A stretch of DNA of 64,000 nucleotides from NCBI RefSeq assembly GCF_002150765.1, contig NZ_MUYM01000028.1, forward strand, positions 130,815 to 194,814. The letters run 5' to 3'. Below are positions 55,127-63,444 of the stretch, piece by piece. The notes beneath the pieces are model-generated. The model was not told the DNA's origin. It did not search any database and saw only the letters and a list, made by a program, of their open reading frames with translations. The stretch comes from Lentzea kentuckyensis (GTDB lineage Bacteria > Actinomycetota > Actinomycetes > Mycobacteriales > Pseudonocardiaceae). A program made the translations under genes and the position numbers. Numbering within the stretch: the first letter of the stretch is position 1; each line of letters begins with the position of its first letter.

Positions 55127-55252
55127 GAGAGAAAGTCCATTCGACGGATGAGATCGTTGTGGTCTGCCCTCGCAGGCGGACAAGAGGGACTCTCGTGGAG
55201 GCGTTGCCCAGATCTCGCCCAGATCTCGTAACCGCTCGGGCACACTGAGTGA

Positions 55253-56167
55253 GTGAAGTTCTTGGTGCTGGGCCCGCTGGAAGCCCAGGTCGGTGGGGAG
55301 CCTCGAGCGCTGGGAGGGCCCCGGCAGCGTGCCGTGCTCGCGGCACTGCTCCTGCGCGCGAACGAGGTCGTGACGTTCGAGTACTTGACCGAAGCCGTGT
55401 GGGACAGGCCGCCGGCCCGGCCGGAAGGAAACCTGCGGACGTACGTGAGCGGTCTGCGCAGGCAGTTGCAGGTTGGGGCCGACCGGCTGGTGACAAGGCC
55501 AGGCGGCTATCTGCTGCGAGTGGAGGAGCCCGAGCTCGACCTGTTGTCGTTCGAGAGGCTCGCCCAAGCGGCCCGCGGCGCTGACGAGCCGCGAACGGTG
55601 GTGGAAGCCCTCGGTCAGGCACTGCGGATGTGGCGCGGCCGCCCTTTCGAGGGGCTTGCCGCAGGACCCGTGCTCGCTGCCGAGGCCGCGGGACTGGAAG
55701 AGCGGTATCACGGTCTGCTCGCCGACTACGTGGCAGCGCGGTTCAGTTTGGGCGAGCATGCCGAGGTCGTTCCGGAGCTGCGCAGGCTCACGGCGATGTT
55801 TCCGCTGCGAGAGCAGCTGTGGAGTGACTTGCTCACGGCCCTGCACCGGTCAGGCCGTCGTGCGGACGCACTCGCCGCGTACCAGGAAGCCCGGGTCCTG
55901 CTGGACCAGGAGCTGGGCGTCTCGCCCGGCGAGCAGCTGGTTCAGGCGCATGCGGAGGTGCTCGCCGACCTCGGTGCGGAGGACGAGGCGGAAGCTCAGG
56001 TCCGGCCCGTGCCAGTAGCTCAACTGCCGGCGGCGCTGCCCAGGTTCACCGGCCGCGGTGAGGTGCTCGGCGCATTGGACGACCTGCTGCCGGAGGTGAG
56101 CACGACCGCAGTCGTCGCCGCTCTGGCCGGTACCGCGGGAGTGGGGAACCCCGCACCTCAATTCTGA
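55253..56167 (+). pseudogene. SARP/AfsR-type regulator truncated inside Walker A
   Basis: Start to about residue 95 is the winged-helix DNA-binding domain (KFLVLGPLEAQVGG, RPEGNLRTYVSGLRRQL). Residues about 98-245 form the bacterial transcriptional activation domain (WRGRPFEGL, LFPLREQLW-like segment, RSGRRADALAAYQEARVLL). A linker leads to AALAGTAGVG, where the NB-ARC Walker A GVGKT should follow, but the frame reads NPAPQF and stops. The NTPase and TPR parts of AfsR-like proteins are missing. Short SARPs without the NTPase can activate, so residual function is possible. Confidence 0.75.
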
Positions 56168-56220
56168 CACAGTTCTCCGGAGTGCCGTCGGACTCCGACG
56201 TTTTCCCAGTTCAAGACACA

Positions 56221-56260
56221 TGCGAGGGGTCCGCCGTGAACGTCCGGCGGACCCCTCGCA
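56221..56260. terminator. Perfect 16-bp hairpin after the SARP gene
   Basis: TGCGAGGGGTCCGCCG (56221-56236) and its exact complement (56245-56260) enclose an 8-base loop, 54 bases past the SARP stop. Confidence 0.75.
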
Positions 56261-56280
56261 TGCCTACTAGGGTGGGTGGG

Positions 56281-56319
56281 CGCCCCGTCCTGCCGCACGC
56301 CTCGCGGCAGGACGGGGCG
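56281..56319. terminator. Perfect 16-bp hairpin after the DUF397 gene
   Basis: CGCCCCGTCCTGCCGC (56281-56296) and its exact complement (56304-56319) enclose a 7-base loop, 10 bases past the stop of the minus-strand DUF397 gene. With the hairpin at 56221 it insulates the convergent transcription units. Confidence 0.8.
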
Positions 56320-56328
56320 AACCCTCGA

Positions 56329-56508
56329 TCAGTCGGCGGGCAGGCCAGACGAACCCGCCTTGACTGCCGCGATGAACCCCGACGTCAGTTTGATCCTTCC
56401 GCCGTCGGGGTTCTTGCTGTCGCGGAGCCACAGGAGGGACCCGTCCACCTCGACGCAGTCCCCCGTCTGCCCGCTGTATGACGACTTCCGCCAAGTCGAC
56501 TCGATCAT
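56329..56508 (-). CDS. DUF397 protein
   Basis: A 59-residue protein with the DUF397 pattern: TWRKSSYSGQTGDCVEV, then LWLRDSKNPDGG and a C-terminal FIAAVKAG. Such proteins are encoded next to Scr1-type XRE regulators in most actinomycetes and act as paired, antitoxin-like or sensory partners of the regulator. The start overlaps the XRE stop by 4 bp (ATGA). Confidence 0.92.
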   Translation of the reverse strand: MIESTWRKSSYSGQTGDCVEVDGSLLWLRDSKNPDGGRIKLTSGFIAAVKAGSSGLPAD

Positions 56509-57350
56509 TTGACTAACTCCATTTCCGTAGCAATGTCAGCGATGCGTTGCGCCGACTCTTCCGGACCCAAGGCCACAGCTTGAATCCCTTCTATCGCCGA
56601 TTCGTAATCGGCGACGTGTTGTGCACCGGACAGGAACGTTCCGGTCCTGTGGTGTTCGATGTAAACCATGTTCGGAGTCTTGCTCGACTCCGGAAACCTG
56701 TAATGAGTGAACGAACTGACTAGGCCGGGATGCCACCCCGCGCGGGTCGGGACTACCAGGACGTCAACGTTTGGACGCTCGCCGACCTGTAGCAAGTAGC
56801 GCAGCTGCGCAGCCATGACGCCCGCGCCACCGATGGGGTTGAGCAACGCCGCTTCGCCGATGAGTGACACCAGACGGGCGGGGTTGATCCGTTCGAGGAC
56901 ATCTCGCCGACCGACGCGAAGCCTTACGAGGTTCTCGTTGAGGACGATGGCACGCGCATAGTCGCCGGTTTGAAGTAGACCAGGGATGAGGCTGAGCGAC
57001 CATCCGGTGATCTCTTCTGCGTCGTTCTCGCTTTCGAGGACGCTCTGCATTGTCTCGTCTGCGCCCGGAACGCCCTGCGTCAACCAGTCGGGTTCTGCCG
57101 CCGCTTTGGCGAGCGAGATCAGTCGGTCACGCTCAGCGCCGTGCACCCCAACGGCGGTGCAGAACGATGCAACGTCTTCACTGCTGGGCGGACGCTCACC
57201 CTTGAGCCACATGGAGATCACGCCGTGGTTCTTGCCGAGTGCCTCGCCGATTTGCCGCAACGTCATGCGCTTGTCAGTGCCGGGGGCACGGCTGTTCTCG
57301 TGGGCCGCCCGCAACCCCGCCACGAGGGCGACCTGTTTCGGTGTCTGCAT
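56505..57350 (-). CDS. Scr1-type XRE regulator (HTH plus DUF5753)
   Basis: A 281-residue protein. N-terminal helix-turn-helix MTLRQIGEALGKNHGVISMWLKGERPPSSEDV, then the DUF5753 domain with ITGWSLSLIPGLLQTGDYARAI, VLVVPTRAGWHPGL and MVYIEHHRTGTFL. It is coupled to the DUF397 gene. Its upstream region holds GTACCA-type repeats, including a perfect palindrome at 57429, which may be its own operator. Confidence 0.92.
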   Translation of the reverse strand: MQTPKQVALVAGLRAAHENSRAPGTDKRMTLRQIGEALGKNHGVISMWLKGERPPSSEDVASFCTAVGVHGAERDRLISLAKAAAEPDWLTQGVPGADETMQSVLESENDAEEITGWSLSLIPGLLQTGDYARAIVLNENLVRLRVGRRDVLERINPARLVSLIGEAALLNPIGGAGVMAAQLRYLLQVGERPNVDVLVVPTRAGWHPGLVSSFTHYRFPESSKTPNMVYIEHHRTGTFLSGAQHVADYESAIEGIQAVALGPEESAQRIADIATEMELVK

Positions 57351-57428
57351 GTTTGTTACGACCACGTACCACAGCCTACGACGGGCATCTTTTCCATGCG
57401 GCCTCCCCTGATCGGTGACTTGTGCGGT

Positions 57429-57440
57429 TGGTACGTACCA
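57429..57440. promoter_or_regulatory. Palindrome in the divergent XRE control region
   Basis: TGGTACGTACCA is a perfect 12-bp palindrome. Related ACCACGTACCAC (57361) and TGTACCACGTCC (57491) occur on either side, about 65 bp apart. They lie between the XRE gene and the plus-strand gene group and are plausible operators. Confidence 0.5.
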
Positions 57441-57594
57441 GACACTATGGTCCGTAACCACGGGGCGTGAGGGCAATTACACGGACATTCTGTACCACGT
57501 CCGGGTGATCAACTCGCCGCGTGGGCAGGCTGCTGGCATGGACGTAGAACGTCGTCCTCACCAGCGGAAATGTCGGTGGGAAGGTGTGATCAAC

Positions 57595-57816
57595 GTGGAA
57601 ACGTTCAGACTGATAACGCTGGTGTTGGTGATCACTGCCGCGGTCGTCTTCGCAGTTCAGCTGCACCGTGGCAACCTCGGGATCTCCCGGTTCAAGTCGT
57701 CGTCATACGGGCGCACGTTGCGCGAGGCGAGCAGGCGGCGCCGCCGCTACGACGCCAAGCGTGCCCAGCAGTCGACGCTGACGGCGTTCGTCCGGCGGGG
57801 CGGGGGCGTCGCATGA
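57595..57816 (+). CDS. 73-aa membrane-anchored basic protein
   Basis: From GTG 57595 (GGGAAGG ten bases upstream) the protein has one N-terminal helix (FRLITLVLVITAAVVFAV) and a basic Arg-rich tail. Its stop overlaps the start of the next gene (ATGA). No family is recognised. Earlier in-frame starts exist but lack a ribosome-binding site. Confidence 0.55.
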   Translation: METFRLITLVLVITAAVVFAVQLHRGNLGISRFKSSSYGRTLREASRRRRRYDAKRAQQSTLTAFVRRGGGVA

Positions 57817-58376
57817 GCAACGACTCTGTGAGCAACGACGGCGGGCCGCCGCCCCCGCGACCGAGCGGAGGCAACCTGTGGGACGCCGACGCCAACACGG
57901 AAGGGCTCCGCTACCTCATGCGGGTCCAGCGGATGTTCGACAACTTCGTTGCAGAACACGTCCGCTTTGTTCAGGAAGACCCGTATGCGGGCAGGAACGC
58001 CAACAGAGAGGCTGAGATCGGGCGGGAACTCGTGTTCCTCGGCGAACAGATGCAGGAACACGCCCGCCTCCGGGCGACGGTCATGGAGGACTACGGGGTG
58101 TCGATTTTGCAGCACCTCGCGACGCTCAAGAAGGGCGAACGCGCTGATGTGTACGCCATCGCGGACGCAATCGGGACGTTCGCGGCTGGCGTCGACATAG
58201 CGGCTCAAGATCTCGCACGTAGTGGTGCCGTTGATGTTGTTCGCCCGCGTACAGCGGACAGTGAGGTCACGACGTATGCGATTACGCCGCAGGGCCGGGC
58301 GTTGCTGCAACGCCCCGCGATCGTGTCCGCACCGGCTTCAAGAGCTATCGGGGGCAGCGATGCTGATGGCAACTGA
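57813..58376 (+). CDS. Hypothetical protein, winged-helix-like C-terminus
   Basis: A 187-residue protein with a Gly/Pro-rich N-terminus, a long helical middle (EGLRYLMRVQRMFDNFVAEHV, REAEIGRELVFLGEQMQEHA) and a C-terminal part ending VTTYAITPQGRALLQ, a phrase typical of PadR/MarR wing regions. It is coupled to both neighbours by overlaps. No named family is recognised. Confidence 0.6.
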   Translation: MSNDSVSNDGGPPPPRPSGGNLWDADANTEGLRYLMRVQRMFDNFVAEHVRFVQEDPYAGRNANREAEIGRELVFLGEQMQEHARLRATVMEDYGVSILQHLATLKKGERADVYAIADAIGTFAAGVDIAAQDLARSGAVDVVRPRTADSEVTTYAITPQGRALLQRPAIVSAPASRAIGGSDADGN

Positions 58377-58803
58377 CGTGCCGCCTCCGCCTCCGTACAC
58401 GGATCTTGAGCGGATTCGCGTGTTGCTGCTGTTCAGGGAGGCGCCCCAGTCGGCGGTGTTCGATTTGGATGAGCACCTGATGCCGCGTCTTGAGGGCATG
58501 GCGCGAGGCACCGTGTTCATGGTGATCGCGCGTCTTTTGGCTGAGGACTTTCTTGCCCATGCGGGGACTGAAAGACGGCCGTACCGGTACACCATGACTG
58601 CGTTTGGACACGCCACGACGGACCGGCGGGTTCAGGATCTTGTTGCGAGGTCGGGTCACTTACGCACCGGGCTCTTGAGGTTGGGAATCACGGTGCCGGG
58701 GCCGGTTGGTAGCACCCCCGATCCCGGCACTGACAGGGAGAACAAGGGGGCCACGCTGTACCGCCCGCACCGGTGGTACGGCCCGGACGGCGATTGCCTC
58801 TAG
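58360..58803 (+). CDS. PadR-like winged-helix protein
   Basis: A 147-residue protein from ATG 58360 (58366 is possible). LERIRVLLLFREAPQ, GTVFMVIARLLAEDFLAHAG, and RRPYRYTMTAFGHATTDRRV give the helix-turn-helix and wing of PadR-like regulators. It overlaps the preceding gene by 17 bp. A strong hairpin follows. Confidence 0.6.
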   Translation: MLMATDVPPPPPYTDLERIRVLLLFREAPQSAVFDLDEHLMPRLEGMARGTVFMVIARLLAEDFLAHAGTERRPYRYTMTAFGHATTDRRVQDLVARSGHLRTGLLRLGITVPGPVGSTPDPGTDRENKGATLYRPHRWYGPDGDCL

Positions 58804-58834
58804 TTCGTCCTGTAGCGCGAGCGCAGATACAAGG

Positions 58835-58869
58835 AAGCCCCCAGGTAGAAGGGATCTACCTGGGGGCTT
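58835..58869 (+). terminator. Perfect 14-bp terminator hairpin
   Basis: AAGCCCCCAGGTAG (58835-58848) pairs with CTACCTGGGGGCTT (58856-58869) around a 7-base loop. It follows the PadR-like gene by 32 bases and ends in CTTCT. Confidence 0.85.
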
Positions 58870-58999
58870 CTGCGTGTGCCTGGGAGGGCACTGCGGGGCT
58901 GACGGTACCGGGTGGGCCGTGCATCGCGCGGGTGAACTCGGGTGCGGCCCACGCCGCGCCGGGGCGGCCGGGCCGTCGTAGGCTGGGTGGGTGCCCGAT

Positions 59000-59170
59000 A
59001 TGACGGAAGATCCGGCGTTCAAGAAGCTGATGGAGTCCATCGACGCCATGCCGCCGTTGACGCCGGAACAGCGCGAGGCAATCGGCGACTTGCTGAACCG
59101 CAACGTTGCCGACGCTCAGGCTGCGGTGCCTGTTGACGGCGCCGATGAGCGGCCCGCCGATCCGGCGTAG
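59000..59170 (+). CDS. 56-aa acidic protein
   Basis: ATG 59000 (or GTG 58991) opens a frame reading MTEDPAFKKLMESIDAMPPL then TPEQREAIGDLLNRNVADAQ. It is short, acidic and helical, and directly followed by a perfect terminator, which supports it as a real gene. No family is recognised. Confidence 0.55.
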   Translation: MTEDPAFKKLMESIDAMPPLTPEQREAIGDLLNRNVADAQAAVPVDGADERPADPA

Positions 59171-59186
59171 CCGTGTGAGGTAGTTG

Positions 59187-59225
59187 ACGCCCCCGGTTCA
59201 AGGTCCCCACAAGAACCGGGGGCGT
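59187..59225 (+). terminator. Perfect 13-bp terminator hairpin
   Basis: ACGCCCCCGGTTC (59187-59199) pairs with GAACCGGGGGCGT (59213-59225), 17 bases past the stop at 59170 and 19 bases before the end of the convergent gene at 59244. It can serve both. Confidence 0.85.
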
Positions 59226-59243
59226 CGTCGTCCGGCGTTCACG

Positions 59244-59555
59244 TCACGCCGGAGTCTTCGGCCCGCGTTCCGGCGGGGCGCCGAACGGGCCGTGTTCGCC
59301 GTCGCCGATCCCGACTTCCCCCCACGCCAACCGAAGCGCTGTCGGGACGCGGACACCGGCGTTGGCTTCGAGGTGGGCGACGGCGTCACGGCAGTAGCGT
59401 GCCGCCGCACGAGCACGTGCCGCACACCGCTTCGCGAACTCGGCTTCGTACCTGGCGTCTATGGCGTGAGCTTGGGCGCGTCGGGCAAACTCGGCGCTTC
59501 CTGCCAAGAGTCCAAGCTGGGCAATGATAAGCACCGCATTCCACACGGGACTCAT
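59244..59555 (-). CDS. 103-aa membrane-anchored hypothetical protein
   Basis: One N-terminal helix (VWNAVLIIAQLGLLAGSA) is followed by a long charged helix (FARRAQAHAIDARYEAEFAKR) and a Pro-rich end. It overlaps the upstream gene by 4 bp (ATGA). Function unknown. Confidence 0.55.
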   Translation of the reverse strand: MSPVWNAVLIIAQLGLLAGSAEFARRAQAHAIDARYEAEFAKRCAARARAAARYCRDAVAHLEANAGVRVPTALRLAWGEVGIGDGEHGPFGAPPERGPKTPA

Positions 59556-59902
59556 GCGCGTACGTCTCCGTTCCTGCCGTTGATCTCAATGATGTTGATG
59601 TGGCCGGGAAGTGCCAGCGTCATTTGCCCGATGCGCAAGCCGTGGCCGGTGAACGTCAGGGCGGCGTCGCCCATGTGTGCGTGAAGCAACGGTAGATCTT
59701 CGTCGCGGGGTTCGAGGTGCCAGAACCGCATGAGGCGGAAGGGCAGCCACCATTGCGGCCATCGCCGGTGTCCACATGGACCACAGCGAGGGATCCGTTG
59801 TGTGCCAGTGGGTCTGGCAACGAGTTGTATGACACCGATCACGTTCTCGTCCCCGTCGAGTAGGGACAGGTGCGGGAACTCGATGCGCTGACGGTGGAAC
59901 AA
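59552..59902 (-). CDS. 116-aa hypothetical protein with CxxC pair
   Basis: A 116-residue protein with RCGPCGHRRWPQWWLPFRL and a C-terminal beta-like part (ALTFTGHGLRIGQMTLALPGHINII). It is the first gene of a two-gene minus-strand unit. No family is recognised. Confidence 0.5.
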   Translation of the reverse strand: MFHRQRIEFPHLSLLDGDENVIGVIQLVARPTGTQRIPRCGPCGHRRWPQWWLPFRLMRFWHLEPRDEDLPLLHAHMGDAALTFTGHGLRIGQMTLALPGHINIIEINGRNGDVRA

Positions 59903-60349
59903 CCGCCGCCGTCCTTTCGTGTGGGGTCGGGTCGCTGTGTGTGTACGGGAAGCCCCGGCGGGGGGACGACATTCAACTTTCGGCGTGCCTGTGTGAGCTG
60001 CGCAGGGTTACCTAGCCGCCTATCTGTCCCTCACCGGAGTTAACCGCGACGTGGACGCTAGCGGATCCGGACGACGTCAGCTGTCCACTCAGTACACGTG
60101 TCGTTGCGCAACATATGCGCTGGTGTCCAACGTTTCTGCTGGTTACAGCGTTGCGGTTCAATCGGCGGGGGGACCGCTTTTCCGTACTACGCAAAGCATC
60201 CCCTTTCGCTCAATGGGGGGACAACGACGGTCGCAGCTTGACGCAAATGCACTAGTGCGTCAGGTTCTTGTTGCATCCGGTCAGACACAGTGGACAGACG
60301 GGCCACAGATCGGATGATTCGCCCGACTCCACAAGGAGATTCGCCCGCC
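59903..60349. promoter_or_regulatory. 447-bp divergent control region
   Basis: There is no coding frame of note. It is richer in AT than its surroundings and holds a nested palindrome at 60239-60262: outer arms TGACGCA and TGCGTCA, inner perfect GCACTAGTGC (60249-60258). AAGGAG at 60333-60338 is the ribosome-binding site of the next gene. The region probably contains promoters for both directions. Confidence 0.55.
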
Positions 60350-60778
60350 ATGGGGTACACCAGCTCGACCGCAGAGCCTTTGCCCGACAACGAAAATGGC
60401 CTCAGAGCGGTCGTACTTGTTCCGATCCAAAAGGACAGTGGTGCCAAGCTCGAAGACGGCCGGGCCTACAAGGCGTGCGTACAACTGTGCCGCAACAGCG
60501 GGTACGGCATTGATCGCATCATCGCCGACGAGGGGCCGCGCACGACCTTCGAACGGCCGACCATGAAGACGGCCATGTCCCTGCTGACGCGCACCCGGCC
60601 CGATGTCGTCGTGATCTACACGTGGGAGCAGATCGGCAGGCAGCGCGAACACCGCTACCGCTTCACACAGAGCATGGCGAACCTCGGCATCAGCATTCAC
60701 TCGGTGAACAACAGCAGCGCGCCGCACCTCGATTGGGATAGTGACGACCACACGCGCCAGCGGGGGCGGATCTCATGA
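60350..60778 (+). CDS. Serine-recombinase-like protein without the catalytic serine
   Basis: A 142-residue protein resembling the N-terminal resolvase domain: AVVLVPIQKDSGAKLEDGRA, CVQLCRNSGYGIDRIIADEG, RPTMKTAMSLLTRTRPDVVVIYTWEQIGRQ and NLGISIHSVN. In active recombinases the first strand ends in an R-x-S motif; here it reads VPIQKD, with no serine at that position. A regulatory or DNA-bridging role is more likely than strand exchange. It overlaps the next gene. Confidence 0.6.
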   Translation: MGYTSSTAEPLPDNENGLRAVVLVPIQKDSGAKLEDGRAYKACVQLCRNSGYGIDRIIADEGPRTTFERPTMKTAMSLLTRTRPDVVVIYTWEQIGRQREHRYRFTQSMANLGISIHSVNNSSAPHLDWDSDDHTRQRGRIS

Positions 60779-61049
60779 CGAGACCGAAGCGAAGACCCCG
60801 CGCCACCGTGTCCCCACGATCCTGCGAAGAGACTTGATTCTGACTGCGATACGCCTTGTGTGCCAAGGGTTCTTAGGCCTGTTGATCGTCGCGGGCGCAT
60901 GGAGATCCGGAGTGTCTTTCTGCACATGGGATCTCGATGCCATTGCTGCGAACCTCGCCCTGACCCTCTCCGCCAGTACGACTCTCATCCTGCTCTGGGG
61001 ACTGCACTTCTCTGAGAGAACGCGGGGACGGCACACCGTGCGGAGGTGA
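60741..61049 (+). CDS. Two-helix membrane protein
   Basis: The frame from GTG 60741 encodes up to 102 residues with two helices (RLVCQGFLGLLIVAGAW, AANLALTLSASTTLILLWGL). It overlaps the recombinase-like gene by 38 bp, so the true start may be later. Its stop overlaps the next gene (GTGA). Function unknown. Confidence 0.5.
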   Translation: MTTTRASGGGSHDETEAKTPRHRVPTILRRDLILTAIRLVCQGFLGLLIVAGAWRSGVSFCTWDLDAIAANLALTLSASTTLILLWGLHFSERTRGRHTVRR

Positions 61050-61240
61050 ACCGATCCTTGTCTACACACTGGTACTTCGGCCTTCTGTCACTGTTGAGCA
61101 CCGTCGGCACTATCGGCTTCGGCATGCGCTTGACGACGTGGAAGACACGCGCCCTGGAGAGCGAAGCCCGTGAGATCCACTACCGGCTCGGCCGGTTCCG
61201 CATACGGAGAAGGTTCCGTTGCCCCAAAGCCTTTCTGTGA
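61046..61240 (+). CDS. 64-aa membrane protein
   Basis: GTG 61046 overlaps the previous stop. One helix (YFGLLSLLSTVGTIGFGM) is followed by a basic tail. It belongs to the same overlapping gene string. Function unknown. Confidence 0.5.
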   Translation: MNRSLSTHWYFGLLSLLSTVGTIGFGMRLTTWKTRALESEAREIHYRLGRFRIRRRFRCPKAFL

Positions 61241-61257
61241 AGGGAGACCCATCAACC

Positions 61258-62307
61258 ATGGCGTCAGTACCTACTGCGGTTTTCAAGGAAGCGGACGAGG
61301 AGACGGCCGCGCAGCGCCGCGCGCAGTCCGTGTTGAAGTATGTGCCGCTTACCGGCCCGGTGCCGCCGGACCTTCAGCCCGGTGAGACCTTCGCGCACCG
61401 CGACATCATTCTCACGCCGACCCTGGCCCAGCAGTGTCTCGACTGCAACGCGTCGTTCAACCGCCGTGAGTCTGAGATCTACACGGAGACGTGGGCAAAG
61501 CAAATGCTCGCCGGGGAGTGGGACGCCCCGAGTCCACAACCGATGGTGTTCTCGCGAGACGGCGAGCTGATCGACGGCCAGACCCGTTGCAAGGCCTTGG
61601 TTCTCGCCGCCAAGACGAACCCTGATCTCAAGATTCCCATGACGGTCGAACACAACTGGGACCCCGCCATCTTCGCGAAGCTCGACAGTGGACGTAAGCG
61701 CACCGTCGGACAGATGCTGAACGAGAAGAACGGCCACCAGCACGCGGCGAACGTGTCGTTGTGCCTGAAGTATCTGGAGAACGAGAACGATTACCCGTCG
61801 ACTGCCTACGTCAAGTGGGGCAAGGCAACGAACCCGTCGACTGAGGGCACGCGGAAGTTCTTGGATGAGAACCCGGACATGCGTACGTGTCTGACGCTGG
61901 CGCGTCCGCTGAAGAGCGAGGCCCACATGAGTCATTCGGCCGCCACGGTCGCCATGTTCCTGATCCGGCGACACGCGCTCGGGAACCCGTTGGCGCTCAA
62001 GGTGGTCCACGAGTTCTTCAACGGCGTGGTGGACGCCCGTCGATGCAAGGACGGTGACCCCCGGTACGCGCTCAACCGGTACGCGGATCGCGTTGCGTTC
62101 AACGGTGTCAAGCCCAAGTTGTCTGAGACGCTCGGGATGATCCTCAAGGCGTGGGAGCGCTGGTGTCTGGCGGAGCACACGACGCGGATGTTGTGGGAGC
62201 ACGGCAAGGCATTCATGCCGCCGGTCTACGTGCCGAACGATTGGGCGGAGGTGCCTCGCAAGTGGGGTATCACGCTGGATCCGTTCATTCTCCCGGAGGC
62301 GGCGTGA
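61258..62307 (+). CDS. ParB-like (phage/element type) protein
   Basis: A 349-residue protein; the ATG at 61258 follows GAAGGGAGA. The segment ITLTP-like ILTPTLAQQCLDCNASFNRR, then MLAGEWDAPSPQPMVFSRDGELIDGQTRCKALVLA and a SGRKRTVGQML segment match a family of phage and integrative-element proteins with a ParB/Srx-like fold. In those, the DGQxR motif lines the nucleotide-binding pocket. Its role may be in replication control or nucleotide modification. It is the largest gene of this block. Confidence 0.65.
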   Translation: MASVPTAVFKEADEETAAQRRAQSVLKYVPLTGPVPPDLQPGETFAHRDIILTPTLAQQCLDCNASFNRRESEIYTETWAKQMLAGEWDAPSPQPMVFSRDGELIDGQTRCKALVLAAKTNPDLKIPMTVEHNWDPAIFAKLDSGRKRTVGQMLNEKNGHQHAANVSLCLKYLENENDYPSTAYVKWGKATNPSTEGTRKFLDENPDMRTCLTLARPLKSEAHMSHSAATVAMFLIRRHALGNPLALKVVHEFFNGVVDARRCKDGDPRYALNRYADRVAFNGVKPKLSETLGMILKAWERWCLAEHTTRMLWEHGKAFMPPVYVPNDWAEVPRKWGITLDPFILPEAA

Positions 62308-62792
62308 GGACGGCGTTGACGCGCACTGCGGTGTTCGTCGCCCTGTTGGTGCCGCTGGCGTGTGCGGAGGCGCATACGCCAGCACCGCCGCCCCGGACGG
62401 TGCCGCCGGTCGTGGTGTTCGGTCTGGGCTACACGTGGGGGCAGACAAGCGATCCGTTCGCCGGTGTACGCGTGCGGGTTCATCGGCCGGTGTCCGTGGC
62501 GGCGGGCGGACGACGGCTGGACGGCATGCGGGAACTTGCGGTTGAAATCGACGTGTTCAACAGTTCACGCGGTGACGTTCGTGTTGGCGTGTCGGGATCC
62601 ATCGGCAAGTACGAAGCGGTTCCGAAGCTCGAAGAGCAACAGCCGGTGATCACCCGCGACTCGACCGGCACCGTGCATCGGGCCGTTTTCGTCCCGGTCG
62701 AGGCCGGTCCGGCGGTTGTGCACGTGGCTGCCACTGTGGACGGTCGCGCCGTCGCGCAGGGGTGGCGGTACGTCGGCCCGATCGACACATAG
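62304..62792 (+). CDS. Exported hypothetical protein
   Basis: A 162-residue protein from GTG 62304, overlapping the previous stop (GTGA), with GGAGGC upstream. RTAVFVALLVPLACAEA is a signal peptide with a possible but imperfect lipobox. The mature part is beta-rich and resembles immunoglobulin-like substrate-free domains (VRVRVHRPVSV, LAVEIDVFNSS, TGTVHRAVFVPVEAG). Function unknown. Confidence 0.65.
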   Translation: MRTALTRTAVFVALLVPLACAEAHTPAPPPRTVPPVVVFGLGYTWGQTSDPFAGVRVRVHRPVSVAAGGRRLDGMRELAVEIDVFNSSRGDVRVGVSGSIGKYEAVPKLEEQQPVITRDSTGTVHRAVFVPVEAGPAVVHVAATVDGRAVAQGWRYVGPIDT

Positions 62793-62797
62793 CACTG

Positions 62798-63112
62798 ATG
62801 GCCTATCCCTACATGGACATCATCGGCTTGCATGATGGCCGCCTGATGCAAGTGCACGGCCCGGCGCAGTGCCGCCCCTATCGGTGCTGCATCCACAACC
62901 CTTCCACTCACAGGCTCACGACCGCGCCGCTTCATTGGGATCCGGTACACCGGATGATGCTTCGCCGGTGCGAGCACGGGTGGTATCACCCCGATCCCGA
63001 TGATCTGAAAGTGATCTGGTGGCCGCAGGAAGGCGTCCACAACTGTGACGGATGTTGCGAGGTGAACAGGAGCAGTGGAAGACGTACCGCTGAACGCGGA
63101 CCAGGCACCTGA
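62798..63112 (+). CDS. Cys/His-rich small protein
   Basis: A 104-residue protein from ATG 62798 with YRCCIHN, RRCEHGWYHP and HNCDGCCE. The clustered Cys/His residues suggest zinc binding. It overlaps the next gene by 38 bp. No family is recognised. Confidence 0.5.
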   Translation: MAYPYMDIIGLHDGRLMQVHGPAQCRPYRCCIHNPSTHRLTTAPLHWDPVHRMMLRRCEHGWYHPDPDDLKVIWWPQEGVHNCDGCCEVNRSSGRRTAERGPGT

Positions 63113-63362
63113 CGACGACGCCGAACTTGAGCGGGACAAGGAGAAGCTCGTTACGTCGCACGCGAACTTGCGTGAAGCGACTGCGGCGACTGTCAAGTTC
63201 GCGGCTGACCGCCGGGCCGACATGCAACGCATGAAGACCCGGTGGGCGTGGGACAACAAGATGGTTGCCGCACTACTGGGGATCAAACCCGGAGCTGTCT
63301 GGAAAGCCGTCAAGGATCTAGAGGACGGCGGGAGTGAGGCCGATCGCGCCTTAGCCTCCTGA
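63075..63362 (+). CDS. 95-aa helix-turn-helix-like protein
   Basis: From GTG 63075, an acidic N-terminus is followed by helices (LVTSHANLREATAATVKFAA) and DNKMVAALLGIKPGAVWKAVKDLE, which resembles a helix-turn-helix. It is followed within 2 bases by a perfect terminator hairpin. It may be an element-encoded regulator. Confidence 0.55.
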   Translation: MEDVPLNADQAPDDDAELERDKEKLVTSHANLREATAATVKFAADRRADMQRMKTRWAWDNKMVAALLGIKPGAVWKAVKDLEDGGSEADRALAS

Positions 63363-63363
63363 A

Positions 63364-63401
63364 CCGGGGTGGGTGCCGATCCCGAGCGGCACCCACCCCG
63401 G
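63364..63401 (+). terminator. Perfect 15-bp terminator hairpin
   Basis: CCGGGGTGGGTGCCG (63364-63378) pairs with CGGCACCCACCCCGG (63387-63401) around an 8-base loop, directly after the stop at 63362. Confidence 0.85.
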
Positions 63402-63444
63402 TGCAACCGAAGCGCACACAATCGCATCCGCAGGAAGAACAATC

